A DNA stretch of 64,000 bases from assembly GCF_023016805.1 (NCBI RefSeq), contig NZ_JALKCH010000001.1:186001-250000 (forward strand). Reading direction: 5' to 3'. Made by a program: the position numbers and the translations under genes. Position 1 is the first letter of the stretch. The number at the start of each line of letters is the position of its first letter. Below the pieces are notes generated by a model, which did not search any database, was not told the DNA's origin, and saw only the letters and a program-made list of their open reading frames with translations. Of this stretch, positions 1-9,371 are shown piece by piece. The stretch comes from Ancylobacter crimeensis (lineage in GTDB: Bacteria > Pseudomonadota > Alphaproteobacteria > Rhizobiales > Xanthobacteraceae).

Positions 1-1
1 C

Positions 2-1102
2 TATGAGTCCTTCGACGCGGTGGTGCAGTTCCTGCGGCAGGCGGCGCGCGACCCCAACGTGGTCGCCATCAAGCAGACGCTGTACCGCACCTCCTCCGAC
101 AGCCCCATCGTGCGGGCGCTGGCCGAGGCCGCCGATGCCGGCAAGTCGGTGACCGCGCTGGTGGAGCTGAAGGCCCGCTTCGACGAGGAGGCCAATATCC
201 GCTGGGCGCGCGATCTCGAGCGCGCGGGCGTGCAGGTGGTGTTCGGCTTCCTGGAGCTGAAGACCCACGCCAAGCTGTCGCTGGTGGTGCGCCGGGAAGG
301 CGGCACGCTGGCCAGCTATTGTCATGTCGGCACCGGCAACTACCACCCCATCACCGCGCGCATCTACACCGACCTGTCCTTCTTCACGGCGGATCCGGTG
401 ATCGGCCGCGACGTGGCCCGCCTCTTCAACTACATCACCGGCTATGCCGAGCCGCAGGAGCTGGAGGCGATGTCCGTCTCCCCGCTCACCCTCAAGCAGC
501 GCATCCTCGACCATATCGACGCCGAGATCGCCTTCGCCAAGGCCGGGCGACCGGCCGCGATCTGGCTGAAGATGAACTCGCTGGTCGATCCCATGATCAT
601 CGACGCGCTGTACCGCGCCAGCGCCGCCGGCGTGCCGACGGACCTCGTGGTGCGCGGTATCTGCTGCCTGCGTCCCGGTGTGCCCGGGCTCTCCGAAAAC
701 ATCCGGGCGAAATCGATCGTCGGCCGCTTTCTTGAGCATGGCCGGGTCTATTGCTTCGGCAACGGCCACGGATTGCCGCACCCGAAGGCGGCGGTCTACA
801 TCTCCTCGGCCGACCTGATGCCGCGCAATCTCGACCGCCGGGTCGAGGCCCTGTGTCCGATCACCAACGCCACCGTCCACATGCAGATTCTCGACCAGAT
901 CATGGTTGCGAATCTGGAGGACAACCAGCAGAGCTGGCGGCTGTTGCCCGACGGTACGTCAGAACGCATAGTGCCCGGGCCGGGCGAAGAGCCGTTCAAC
1001 GCCCACCAGTATTTCATGACCAATCCGAGTCTGTCCGGACGTGGCAAGTCGCTCAAAGAATCGTCTCCCCGCAGTCTCACCCGTCGCCGCGCTCGCGGCT
1101 GA
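2..1102 (+). CDS. ppk1: Polyphosphate kinase 1, C-terminal part (5' end outside window)
   Basis: Polyphosphate kinase transfers the gamma-phosphate of ATP to a growing polyphosphate chain through a phosphohistidine. About 366 C-terminal residues are visible and the frame is open to the left edge, so the start lies upstream. Two family landmarks are seen: the KTHAK segment, which carries the autophosphorylated histidine, and the LEHGR segment with the second essential histidine. The [15 protein letters not shown] segment is also typical of the PPK1 C-terminal domains. The gene ends 4 bases before the probable start of ppx, so kinase and phosphatase are very likely co-transcribed, the usual arrangement in proteobacteria. 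Confidence 0.96.
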   Translation, partial: YESFDAVVQFLRQAARDPNVVAIKQTLYRTSSDSPIVRALAEAADAGKSVTALVELKARFDEEANIRWARDLERAGVQVVFGFLELKTHAKLSLVVRREGGTLASYCHVGTGNYHPITARIYTDLSFFTADPVIGRDVARLFNYITGYAEPQELEAMSVSPLTLKQRILDHIDAEIAFAKAGRPAAIWLKMNSLVDPMIIDALYRASAAGVPTDLVVRGICCLRPGVPGLSENIRAKSIVGRFLEHGRVYCFGNGHGLPHPKAAVYISSADLMPRNLDRRVEALCPITNATVHMQILDQIMVANLEDNQQSWRLLPDGTSERIVPGPGEEPFNAHQYFMTNPSLSGRGKSLKESSPRSLTRRRARG

Positions 1103-1106
1103 GACC

Positions 1107-2621
1107 ATGGAGGTCATGCAGGACGCACCGGGCCGACTGGTCGCGGGTGCGCCGATCGCGGTCATCGACATCGGGTCGAACTCGGTTCGCCTCGTGGTCT
1201 ATGAGAAGCTCTCCCGCAGTCCGACGCCGATCTTCAACGAGAAGGCGTCCTGCGGGCTGGGGCGGGACGTGGCCACGACCGGCCGGCTCAACGCAGATGC
1301 GGTGCAAAAGGCGCTCGTCGCCCTGCGCCGCTTCCGTGCGCTGTGCGACCAGATGGGCGTGGGCAAGCTCTATGTGCTCGCCACCGCCGCGGCGCGCGAT
1401 GCGGAGAACGGCGAAGCCTTCGTCGCCGAATGCGCCGCCATCTGCCGCACCGAGGTGCAGCTGCTTTCCGGCAAGCGCGAGGCGCAGCTCTCCGCGCTCG
1501 GCATCCTCTCCGGCGTGCACAAGGCCAATGGGGTGGTGGGCGACCTCGGCGGCGGCTCGCTGGAGCTGGCGGATCTGCACGGGCAGAAGATCGGCCCGGG
1601 CGTGACCTTCCCGCTCGGCGGCCTCGCCCTGCAGGACGCATCGGCGCGTTCGCTCAAGAAGGCGGACAAGATCGTCAAGGATGCGCTCGCCAAGGACCGG
1701 CATCTGGAGCACCTGAAGGGGCGCACCTTCTATGCGGTGGGCGGCACCTGGCGGGCGCTGGCACGGCTCCACATGTTCCAGCGCGGCTATCCGCTGCATG
1801 TGATGCACGGTTATCTCCTGCCCGCCCGCGAGGCGCTGGAGTTCTGCCGGGTGATCCGCCGCGTGCCGGTGGATACGCTCTCGCGGATCGAGACGGTCGC
1901 CGAGGTGCGCCGTCCGCTGCTGCCCTACGGCGCGCTGGTGCTGGAGCACATCATCCGCATCGGCAAGCCGGCCAACATCTTCATCTCCGCCCAGGGCGTG
2001 CGCGAGGGGCTGCTCTACGAGCTGCTGCCGGAGAAGGAGCGGCTCGACGACCCGCTGATCGTCGCTGCGGCCGAGTTGAACTGGCTGCGCTCGCGCTCGC
2101 CGCGCCACGGCGTCGAGCTCATCAACTGGACCGATGCCTTCATGGCCTCCAGCGGGATCGAGGAGGTGGAGGAGGAGCAGCGCCTGCGCCACGCCGCCTG
2201 CCTGCTGTCGGACAATGGTTGGCGCGCGCATCCCGATTATCGCGGCGAGCAGAGCCTCAACATCATCGCCCACGCCGCTTTCATCGGGGTGGACCATCCC
2301 GGCCGCGCCTTTCTCGCGCTGTCGATCTTCTACCGCCACGTCGGCCTGGTGGACGATGAATTGTCGCCGCGCATTCGCGAACTGGTCTCGACCCGCCTGC
2401 TCGACCATGCCCGCGTGCTGGGAGCGGCGCTCCGGGTCGCCTATCTCATCTCCGCGGCGATGCCGGACACCCTGCCGAGGGTGCCCATGACGGTGGAGCG
2501 CGGCAGGCTGGTGCTGCAACTGCCGCAGGACCTCACCGCGCTGGGCGGCGACCGCATCCTCTCCCGCCTGAAGACGTTGGGTCGCCTGATCGGGCGCGAG
2601 GCGGTGGTCGTGGTCGTGTAG
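1107..2621 (+). CDS. ppx: Exopolyphosphatase, Ppx/GppA family
   Basis: Hydrolyses terminal phosphates of polyphosphate (or pppGpp in GppA-type members). The product is about 504 residues. The N-terminal actin-like fold shows both phosphate-binding loops: IDIGSNSVRLVVYE near residue 20 and VVGDLGGGSLELADL near residue 150. The rest matches the C-terminal HD-like region of long Ppx proteins. I chose ATG 1107, just after the ppk1 stop; an earlier in-frame ATG at 1041 lies inside ppk1, and ATG 1116 is also possible. Pairing with ppk1 favours polyphosphate over pppGpp as the main substrate, but this is inference. Confidence 0.92.
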   Translation: MEVMQDAPGRLVAGAPIAVIDIGSNSVRLVVYEKLSRSPTPIFNEKASCGLGRDVATTGRLNADAVQKALVALRRFRALCDQMGVGKLYVLATAAARDAENGEAFVAECAAICRTEVQLLSGKREAQLSALGILSGVHKANGVVGDLGGGSLELADLHGQKIGPGVTFPLGGLALQDASARSLKKADKIVKDALAKDRHLEHLKGRTFYAVGGTWRALARLHMFQRGYPLHVMHGYLLPAREALEFCRVIRRVPVDTLSRIETVAEVRRPLLPYGALVLEHIIRIGKPANIFISAQGVREGLLYELLPEKERLDDPLIVAAAELNWLRSRSPRHGVELINWTDAFMASSGIEEVEEEQRLRHAACLLSDNGWRAHPDYRGEQSLNIIAHAAFIGVDHPGRAFLALSIFYRHVGLVDDELSPRIRELVSTRLLDHARVLGAALRVAYLISAAMPDTLPRVPMTVERGRLVLQLPQDLTALGGDRILSRLKTLGRLIGREAVVVVV

Positions 2622-2624
2622 AGC

Positions 2625-2660
2625 GTTTTCCGATCGGCTGGAATCACGCGATCGGAAAAC
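2625..2660. repeat. Extragenic palindrome after ppx
   Basis: A perfect 12-bp inverted repeat (GTTTTCCGATCG at 2625-2636 and its complement at 2649-2660) with a 12-base loop. The arm resembles a short palindrome commonly seen between genes in Hyphomicrobiales genomes, from memory. It has no T tract, so it looks more like an extragenic repeat than a terminator. Confidence 0.55.
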
Positions 2661-2674
2661 ACGCCGTGATATGG

Positions 2675-2715
2675 AACCAGAAGGGCCGGCGCCGGGCGCC
2701 GGCCCTTCTGGTTTT
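2675..2715 (+). terminator. Rho-independent terminator of ppk1-ppx
   Basis: A very strong GC-rich hairpin: AACCAGAAGGGCCGGC at 2675-2690 pairs with its complement ending at 2713, followed by TTTTG. It sits between the convergent ppx (+) and rnd (-) genes. The T run is on the plus strand, so it mainly serves ppx. Confidence 0.85.
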
Positions 2716-2733
2716 GATTCCGTCAGGCTGCGA

Positions 2734-3897
2734 CTAGGCTGCCGGCGTCTCGCGCGGAACCGCGATGACGCGGCCCTTCTGCATGGCGAGCGCCAGCCGG
2801 CCCGCCTTCAGTGCTACCGCACGCTCGCCGAACAGATCGCGCCGCCAGCCCTTCATCGCCGGCACGTCTGCCTCATCGTCGCTGGCGATCCTCTCCAGAT
2901 CGTCGACGGTCGCGAGGATCTTGGCGGCGACGCCGTGCTGCTCGGAGGTCATGCGCAGCAGTACCTTCAGGAGCTCCACGGTCGCCGAGGCGCCGTTCGA
3001 GAGCGGCTTGTCACGCTCGAAGCGGGGCAGGCTCTTCGGGTCGCGGGCAAGCCCCGCGTTCACGGCCTCGATGATCTGCTCGCCGGCGCGGGAGCGTTCG
3101 AAGCCCTTGGGAATGGTGCGTAGCTGCGCCAGCTTCTCGGGGGTGGTCGGCTGCTGGGAGGCGATTTCGCCGATCGCGTCGTCCTTCAGGATGCGCGAGC
3201 GCGGCATGTCGCGGCCCTGCGCCTCGCGCTCGCGCCAGGCGGCGACCTCCATCAGCACGCCGAGCTCGCGCGGCTTGCGCACGCGGGAACGCAGCCGCTC
3301 CCATGCCGTCTCCGGCTCCTGCCGGTAGGTGTCGGGGGAGGTGAGCACCGCCATCTCCTCGCTCACCCAGTCATGCCGGTTGCGGCGGGTGAGGTCGGCG
3401 TCGAGCTTGAGATAGACGTCGCGCAGATGAGTGACGTCGGCCTCGGCATAGGTGATCTGCGCCACCGAAAGCGGCCGGCGCGACCAGTCGGTGAAGCGAA
3501 GCGACTTGTCGAGCACATGGCCGGTGAGGCGCTGCACGAGCTGGTCATAGGAAATGGAATCGCCATGGCCGAGCACCATCGCCGCGACCTGGGTGTCGAA
3601 CACCGGATGGGGAATGACGCCGGCCAGGTGCCACACGATTTCGATGTCCTGCCGCCCGGCATGGAAGACCTTCAGCACCTTCTCGTCGACCATGAGGTCG
3701 AAGAAGGGCTTGAGGTCGATCCCTTCGGCGAGCGCGTCGATCACGATCGCCTCGTCCGGGCTCGCGAGCTGAACGACGCACAGCTTCGGCCAGAAGGTCG
3801 TCTCGCGGAGGAATTCGGTGTCGACGGTAACGAAGGAATGCCGCGCCATCCGCTCGCAGGCGGCGGAGAGGGCGTCGGTTGTCGTGATCATGTCCAT
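2734..3897 (-). CDS. rnd: Ribonuclease D
   Basis: A 3'-5' exoribonuclease that trims tRNA 3' ends. The 387-residue product has the DEDDy exonuclease signature: VDTEF near residue 20 (first D and E), [11 protein letters not shown] near 75 (third acidic residue), and [13 protein letters not shown] near 155 (Tyr and last Asp). An HRDC-type helical region follows around residues 200-290. I chose ATG 3897 ([10 protein letters not shown]); ATG 3891 is an alternative. Upstream in-frame codons to 3981 look unlike coding sequence. It converges with ppx across the terminator at 2675-2715. Confidence 0.93.
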   Translation of the reverse strand: MDMITTTDALSAACERMARHSFVTVDTEFLRETTFWPKLCVVQLASPDEAIVIDALAEGIDLKPFFDLMVDEKVLKVFHAGRQDIEIVWHLAGVIPHPVFDTQVAAMVLGHGDSISYDQLVQRLTGHVLDKSLRFTDWSRRPLSVAQITYAEADVTHLRDVYLKLDADLTRRNRHDWVSEEMAVLTSPDTYRQEPETAWERLRSRVRKPRELGVLMEVAAWREREAQGRDMPRSRILKDDAIGEIASQQPTTPEKLAQLRTIPKGFERSRAGEQIIEAVNAGLARDPKSLPRFERDKPLSNGASATVELLKVLLRMTSEQHGVAAKILATVDDLERIASDDEADVPAMKGWRRDLFGERAVALKAGRLALAMQKGRVIAVPRETPAA

Positions 3898-4056
3898 GAG
3901 CAGGCTTGATATAGGAATTGGGCGGCGCAGACGAATGCAAAGACGCAAGACGGCTGCCGTTGCGCCCTGCATTCTATACATATGCCGATTCGTTCCGGCG
4001 CCGTCCTTCTCGTCGTCCCGCCTTCGTCGTCCCGCCGGTCACGCATGGGGGTCCAC

Positions 4057-4530
4057 ATGGCCATCCGCCGTCCTCTCGCTCTCCTCGCCCTGGCATGCCT
4101 TCCCATCCTCACCCCGCCCGCCGCCGCCGCAGACAGGGTGGATGCGGGCGTGCTGGTCTGCCAGGTCGGGGCCAGCATCTCCATGCTGGTGCAGTCGCGC
4201 CAGCCGCTGAACTGCACCTTCGATCCGGTGTCCGGGCCGTCGACCCGCTACACCGGCGTCATCGAGCGGATCGGGCTGGATCTCGGCGTGACCGGCGCCG
4301 GAATGATGAGCTGGGGCGTTGCGGCGCTGACGCGCGACATTGCGCCGGGCGCCCTCGCCGGCAGCTATGAGGGGGTTTCCGGCGATATCGCGCTCGGCAT
4401 CGGGGTGGGGGCCAATGCACTTGTCGGCACCAACCGCTCCTTCGCGCTCAACCCGCTCTCGGTGGAGGGCACCATCGGCGCCTCGCTGGCCCTCGGTGTC
4501 GCCCGGCTGACGCTCACGCCGGCTCCTTGA
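4057..4530 (+). CDS. DUF992 family secreted protein
   Basis: A 157-residue protein with a clear Sec signal peptide (MAIRRPLALLALACLP..., cleavage probably after AAAA near residue 22). The mature part, VDAGVLVCQVGASIS to the C-terminus, matches the DUF992 family of small alphaproteobacterial periplasmic proteins; two cysteines (CQVG and CTF) may form a disulfide. The function is unknown. I chose ATG 4057 because it begins the signal peptide. The stop overlaps the TTG of the next frame, so the two genes may be co-transcribed. Confidence 0.8.
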   Translation: MAIRRPLALLALACLPILTPPAAAADRVDAGVLVCQVGASISMLVQSRQPLNCTFDPVSGPSTRYTGVIERIGLDLGVTGAGMMSWGVAALTRDIAPGALAGSYEGVSGDIALGIGVGANALVGTNRSFALNPLSVEGTIGASLALGVARLTLTPAP

Positions 4531-4544
4531 GCAATGGTCCTGTG

Positions 4545-5240
4545 ATGATCGGTCTTTACTCCGTCGCGCCGAACCTGCTGCTGGCGACCCTGCTCGGCAT
4601 GGCGATCGGCGCAGAACGCCATTTGCGCCAACCCACGACAGGGCTGACGACCCACGCGCTGGTCTCGCTCGGCGCGGCGGCGTTCAGTTCGCTGGCGCTG
4701 CTCACCACGGAAACGGCGGATGTGCGCATTGGCGGGCAGGTGGTGACGGGCATCGGCTTTCTCGGCGCCGGCCTCATCATGCGCGACGGCCTGAGCGTGC
4801 GCGGCCTTCCCAGTGCGGCCACCGTCTGGGCGACGGCGGCGGTCGGCACGCTGTCCGGCTATGGACAGCCGGTGGAAGCCATTGAGACGGCGGCGCTGCT
4901 GCTGGCTATCAATATCGGCCTGCCGCGGCTCAGCACCCTGCTCGACAGCTTCGTGCCGGATGAGAAGGCGGTGTCGCGCTTCTATGTGATCGACCTGAAA
5001 TGCGCATCGTCCGACGAGGCCGCCGTGCGAACGATGCTGCTTCAGGCGATCAAGGTGGAGGGCCTGCGGCTCCGGGCGATGGAGAGCCATGTGATCGAGA
5101 GTTCCGACGTCGTCGAGGTGGAGGCGCTGGTCTATTCCGCCCGTGAGGACGATGAGCGGGTGGAGCGGCTGGTGGGCGAGATGAGCGCCTCGCCGCTCAC
5201 CTTCCTCGCGCGCTGGACCTCGACCTCGCCGCCCGAATAG
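4545..5240 (+). CDS. MgtC/SapB family membrane protein
   Basis: A 231-residue protein with several N-terminal hydrophobic segments and the MgtC signature: LLGMAIGAERHLR near residue 15, then LVSLGAAAF and GIGFLGAGLIMRDG around residues 45-80. A soluble C-terminal domain of about 90 residues follows. MgtC-like proteins are linked to Mg limitation and modulation of the F-type ATPase in some pathogens; the role here is unknown. Starts are ambiguous: TTG 4527 overlaps the DUF992 stop, while GTG 4542 and ATG 4545 follow it. I use ATG 4545 because the hydrophobic segment begins directly after it. Confidence 0.85.
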   Translation: MIGLYSVAPNLLLATLLGMAIGAERHLRQPTTGLTTHALVSLGAAAFSSLALLTTETADVRIGGQVVTGIGFLGAGLIMRDGLSVRGLPSAATVWATAAVGTLSGYGQPVEAIETAALLLAINIGLPRLSTLLDSFVPDEKAVSRFYVIDLKCASSDEAAVRTMLLQAIKVEGLRLRAMESHVIESSDVVEVEALVYSAREDDERVERLVGEMSASPLTFLARWTSTSPPE

Positions 5241-5353
5241 GGGATGCGCGGGGCGTTCGGGCCTTTGGCGATTGACAAACCAGCCCGCCCATGCACCCCT
5301 CCGGCCGCCCCGCGAGGGGCCCGTTTTCCTATCGCAGTGTCGGGGACCTGTTC

Positions 5354-7126
5354 ATGCATCGCTATCGCACGCACACCTGCGGCGCGCTTCGCAGCTCGGA
5401 TGTCGGGCAGACCGTCCGCCTCTCGGGCTGGTGCCACCGCATCCGCGACCATGGCGGCGTGCTGTTCATCGATCTGCGCGACCATTACGGCCTGACCCAG
5501 GTCGTGGTCGACCCGGACAGCCCGGCCTTCAAGCTCGCCGAGACGGTGCGCTCGGAATGGGTGATCCGGGTGGACGGCAATGTCCGCAACCGCCCCGCCG
5601 GCACCGAGAACCCGGACCTGCCGACCGGCGAGGTCGAGCTCTATGCCCGCGACATCGAGGTGCTGGGGCCCGCCGCCGAGCTGCCGATGCCGGTGTTCGG
5701 CGACGTCGAGTATCCGGAAGAGACCCGGCTGCGCTACCGCTTCCTCGACCTGCGCCGCGAGAAGCTGCACAAGAACATCATGACCCGCGGCGCCATCATC
5801 GACGCCATGCGGGCGAAGATGAAGGGGCAGGGGTTCTTCGAGTTCCAAACCCCGATCCTCACCGCCTCCTCGCCGGAGGGCGCGCGCGACTTCCTGGTGC
5901 CCTCGCGGCTGCATCCCGGCAAGTTCTACGCGCTGCCGCAGGCCCCGCAGCAGTACAAGCAGCTCATCATGATGAGCGGCTTCGACCGCTATTTCCAGAT
6001 CGCGCCCTGCTTCCGCGACGAGGACCCGCGCGCCGACCGCCTGCCGGGCGAGTTCTACCAGCTCGACCTGGAGATGAGCTTCGTCGAGCAGGAGGACGTG
6101 TTCGCCGCCGTGGAGCCGGTGATCACCGGCGTGTTCGAAGCGTTCGCCGACGGCAAGCCAGTGACGAAGAACTGGCCGCGCATTCCCTATGCGGTGTCGA
6201 TGCAGAAATACGGCACCGACAAACCGGACCTGCGCAACCCGCTGGAAATGCAGGACGTGTCCGAGCACTTCCGCGGCTCGGGCTTCAAGGTCTTCGCCCG
6301 CATGCTGGAAGACCCGAAGAACCGGGTCTGGGCGATTCCCGGCCCTAAGGGCGGCTCGCGCGCTTTCTGCGACCGCATGAATTCGTGGGCGCAGGGCGAG
6401 GGCCAGCCGGGGCTCGGCTACATCATGTGGCGCGAGGGTGGCGAAGGCGCCGGCCCGCTCGCCAACAATATCGGCCCGGAACGCACGGAAGCCATCCGTG
6501 CTCAGCTCGGTCTCGCTGCCGGCGACGCTGCCTTCTTCGTGGCGGGCGACCCCGAGAAGTTCGTGAAGTTCGCCGGTTCCGCCCGCACCAAAGTGGGCGA
6601 GGAGCTGAACCTCGTCGATCATGACCGGTTCGAGCTGGCCTGGATCGTCGATTTCCCGTTCTATGAGTGGAACGAGGACGAGAAGAAGGTTGATTTCTCG
6701 CACAACCCCTTCTCCATGCCGCAGGGCGGGATCGAGGCGCTGAAGACGCAGGACCCGCTCACCATCAAGGCGTTCCAGTACGACATCGCCTGCAACGGCT
6801 ACGAGATCGCCTCCGGCGGCATCCGCAACCACCGCCCCGAGGCGATGGTGAAGGCGTTCGAGCTGGCCGGCTATGACGAGGCGACGGTGGTGGAGCGTTT
6901 CGGCGGCATGTACCGCGCCTTCCAGTATGGCGCGCCGCCCCATGGCGGCATGGCGGCGGGCGTCGACCGCATCGTGATGCTGCTCTGCGGCACCACCAAT
7001 CTGCGCGAGATTTCGATTTTCCCGATGAACCAGCAGGCGCAGGATATCCTGATGGGCGCGCCCAACGAGGCGAGCCCGAAGCAGCTCCGCGAGCTGCACA
7101 TCCGCACCAATCTGCCGGAGAAGTGA
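5354..7126 (+). CDS. aspS: Aspartyl-tRNA synthetase
   Basis: Charges tRNA-Asp (and, in many alphaproteobacteria, possibly tRNA-Asn). The 590-residue length fits bacterial AspRS with its GAD insertion. Visible are the N-terminal OB-fold ([21 protein letters not shown]), class II motif 2 ([20 protein letters not shown], about residue 215) and motif 3 ([15 protein letters not shown], about residue 535). ATG 5354 starts the conserved [10 protein letters not shown] sequence, so the upstream in-frame ATG at 5291 is rejected. A bidirectional terminator follows. Confidence 0.97.
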   Translation: MHRYRTHTCGALRSSDVGQTVRLSGWCHRIRDHGGVLFIDLRDHYGLTQVVVDPDSPAFKLAETVRSEWVIRVDGNVRNRPAGTENPDLPTGEVELYARDIEVLGPAAELPMPVFGDVEYPEETRLRYRFLDLRREKLHKNIMTRGAIIDAMRAKMKGQGFFEFQTPILTASSPEGARDFLVPSRLHPGKFYALPQAPQQYKQLIMMSGFDRYFQIAPCFRDEDPRADRLPGEFYQLDLEMSFVEQEDVFAAVEPVITGVFEAFADGKPVTKNWPRIPYAVSMQKYGTDKPDLRNPLEMQDVSEHFRGSGFKVFARMLEDPKNRVWAIPGPKGGSRAFCDRMNSWAQGEGQPGLGYIMWREGGEGAGPLANNIGPERTEAIRAQLGLAAGDAAFFVAGDPEKFVKFAGSARTKVGEELNLVDHDRFELAWIVDFPFYEWNEDEKKVDFSHNPFSMPQGGIEALKTQDPLTIKAFQYDIACNGYEIASGGIRNHRPEAMVKAFELAGYDEATVVERFGGMYRAFQYGAPPHGGMAAGVDRIVMLLCGTTNLREISIFPMNQQAQDILMGAPNEASPKQLRELHIRTNLPEK

Positions 7127-7152
7127 GCGAGGCTCCGCTTCCGTAAAAATGC

Positions 7153-7190
7153 AAAAAGCCGCGGCAACCTCATGGTCGCCGCGGCTTTTT
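7153..7190. terminator. Bidirectional terminator between aspS and the convergent gene
   Basis: A perfect 13-bp stem: AAAAAGCCGCGGC (7153-7165) and GCCGCGGCTTTTT (7178-7190) with a 12-base loop. A/T tracts on both sides let it serve aspS (+) and the minus-strand gene ending at 7217. Confidence 0.9.
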
Positions 7191-7216
7191 TGTATCTACG
7201 CCTCGTAGGTGGTAGC

Positions 7217-9205
7217 CTATTTCGACGCGCTGGCTTCGATGTTCACCTTGTCGGTCAGGGTCAGCGGGTCGTTCTCCACGCTGTCCATGATGTCGCCAAA
7301 GGTCAGCGTGGAGCGCGGCGTCACCTTGACGGTCAGCGCGCCGCCCGGCGCCTGAAGGAAGGTGATGAGCGCCTGCCCGGCCGGCTCCAATTGCGGCCGG
7401 TCATTGGCGAACTGGTTGACGATGAACGCCGCCACCCCGGTCACGAGCTGGCGCACCGCGTCTTCCTTCACGCCCTGCTGCTGGGCGAGCTCGCGCATCT
7501 TCATCGCGAACAACCCGTTGTCCTTCAGCGTGAAGGCCGCCTGTTCCAGCGTCTCGCGCCGGCTCGCCGCCAGCGCCGCCGCATCATCCGCGGAGAAGGC
7601 GGCGGGCGTGACATTGCCGATGCGCAACTGGCCGGCGATCGCCCCCACATGGCTGATGTCGAGCGAGATCGGCGCGATGACGGCGGTGCCGGTTGCCGGA
7701 TCCCAGTTCGAGGCGATGTCGCCGGCAATGGTGATGCGGGGTACGTTGTTGGCCGCGAGCAGGGCGAAGATCTGCTGATCCGCCAGCACCGCCGTCGGCA
7801 GCGCCATGCGCAGCGTGCCCGTTACCTTGGCGGGTACGCCGTCCACGATGCCGTCCATGGCGAGGAGCATCTTCTCGATGCTGACCGGCCCGTCGCCGAT
7901 CTCGGAGGGCACCTCGAAGCCGGTGATCTCGAAGCGCTGCACCAGATCGATGCGCTGAGGCGCAGGCGCGACCCCTGCATGATCGTCCTCCGCCATGCGG
8001 GCGGCGCTCTGCTGCAGGATGTCGGCAACCCGTGCGCCGGCGAGCGCGATGCGCGCGATCTTCGCCGGCCTACCGACATGATCGGTGCCGGCGAAATCCT
8101 CGATCTTTGCTTCGCTGAGTACCCCGTCGCTCAGGGCGCCGACATGGATCGTCGTCAGACGGGCCTTGGCGCCGTCCGGCGAGGCGAGATCGAGTTCACC
8201 CGCATCGAAGCTGCCGAGATGGGTGACGGCTGCCGCACGCGCCAGCACATCCATCAGGGGCGCGATGTCTTCCCGTTCGATCGGCTCGCCGGCCGCCTCC
8301 TTCGCCCGGAGAGCGGCCTCGACTTCCATGAGTTCCGCGGTTGGCAGGCCCGGCGCCTTTACCGACAGGTCGGTGAGAGTGAGGGGCCCGCCCTTCACCT
8401 TCACCTTGTCGCCCATCGCGTAGTCATAGCCGTCGACCCGGTAGCTCTTCACCAAGGTGCCGGTCTGGTCGGTCGCGACCGGTTCGCCGGTGACGGCGTT
8501 GATCCACGCCCCGACATCGATGCCCTCGCCGGTCACGGCCCCGATGGTGCCGGCTCCGCTGCCGTCCTTGCTCGTGGTAGCGATCTTCGACGGGGTGACG
8601 GCGAGCCGGGCGATGATGCCGCCGGCAATGTCATCCAGCGTCGTGCCGCCATAGGCCAGCTCGCCGCTGATCGCGGCATCGCCCGTGCCCCTGCTGGTGG
8701 AGAGCGTGGACACCGGCACCGTGATGCGCCCGATCTTCGCCGTCCGCAGCACCGCGAGCGCGATCTGCCACGGTCGGCCTGCCGGAGCGGAAACCTCGGC
8801 CGGCCCCTCATAATGCTCGACGACCAGCGAAGGCGCCGTCCAGCTCGCGTGGGTGGCCGGGGTGTCGCCGATGCGGCCTTCGAAGGCGAGGTCCTTCAGC
8901 TCCAGACGGTCCACTTTCACCCGACCGCCCTCGACCTGTCCGAGACCGGCGGCGCTGAGATGGGCGATGGTCGTGCTGCCGCGCCCCTGCGGGTAGGTGA
9001 GCACGATGTCGGCGACATCCAGCTGCCGGGCGAGCAGATCGAAACTCACCGCGCCGTGGCGGGCCTCGACCCCGCCTTCGCCGAGATTCTGGAATACGGC
9101 GTCGATCTGTCGCCCTGCCTCTCGATTCGCATAGGTCGTCGCCGCGAAATAGCCGCCGAAAGCGAGCACCGGGAGGACGAGAAGGACAATGGCGAGCTTT
9201 CGCAT
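7217..9205 (-). CDS. Uncharacterised membrane-anchored protein, 662 aa
   Basis: I do not recognise this family with confidence. The protein starts with a signal anchor (MRKLAIVLLVLPVLAFGGYFAATTYA), followed by about 630 residues rich in beta-strand-like Val/Ile/Thr-Asp/Gly patterns and long repeats of the general type seen in AsmA/YdgA-like periplasmic proteins. There are no obvious catalytic motifs or cysteine pairs. It is probably held in the inner membrane with the bulk in the periplasm. It is transcribed divergently from maeB across 166 bases and ends at a shared terminator with aspS. A role in envelope or lipid handling is a guess from the fold-like pattern only. Confidence 0.75.
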   Translation of the reverse strand: MRKLAIVLLVLPVLAFGGYFAATTYANREAGRQIDAVFQNLGEGGVEARHGAVSFDLLARQLDVADIVLTYPQGRGSTTIAHLSAAGLGQVEGGRVKVDRLELKDLAFEGRIGDTPATHASWTAPSLVVEHYEGPAEVSAPAGRPWQIALAVLRTAKIGRITVPVSTLSTSRGTGDAAISGELAYGGTTLDDIAGGIIARLAVTPSKIATTSKDGSGAGTIGAVTGEGIDVGAWINAVTGEPVATDQTGTLVKSYRVDGYDYAMGDKVKVKGGPLTLTDLSVKAPGLPTAELMEVEAALRAKEAAGEPIEREDIAPLMDVLARAAAVTHLGSFDAGELDLASPDGAKARLTTIHVGALSDGVLSEAKIEDFAGTDHVGRPAKIARIALAGARVADILQQSAARMAEDDHAGVAPAPQRIDLVQRFEITGFEVPSEIGDGPVSIEKMLLAMDGIVDGVPAKVTGTLRMALPTAVLADQQIFALLAANNVPRITIAGDIASNWDPATGTAVIAPISLDISHVGAIAGQLRIGNVTPAAFSADDAAALAASRRETLEQAAFTLKDNGLFAMKMRELAQQQGVKEDAVRQLVTGVAAFIVNQFANDRPQLEPAGQALITFLQAPGGALTVKVTPRSTLTFGDIMDSVENDPLTLTDKVNIEASASK

Positions 9206-9371
9206 GCGAATCCGGACCTGATGAGCGCCGCGCCAGGCTGTGAATCAGCGCGACGGGTGCACAGGCTACACCAACCGTCAAAAGACGGGCATTACACACC
9301 GCTAAAGACGGTGTAGCCATGGGGCGGGACGCATGTTCCCAACCAAGATGATAACGCCAAGGAAGGGTGAG

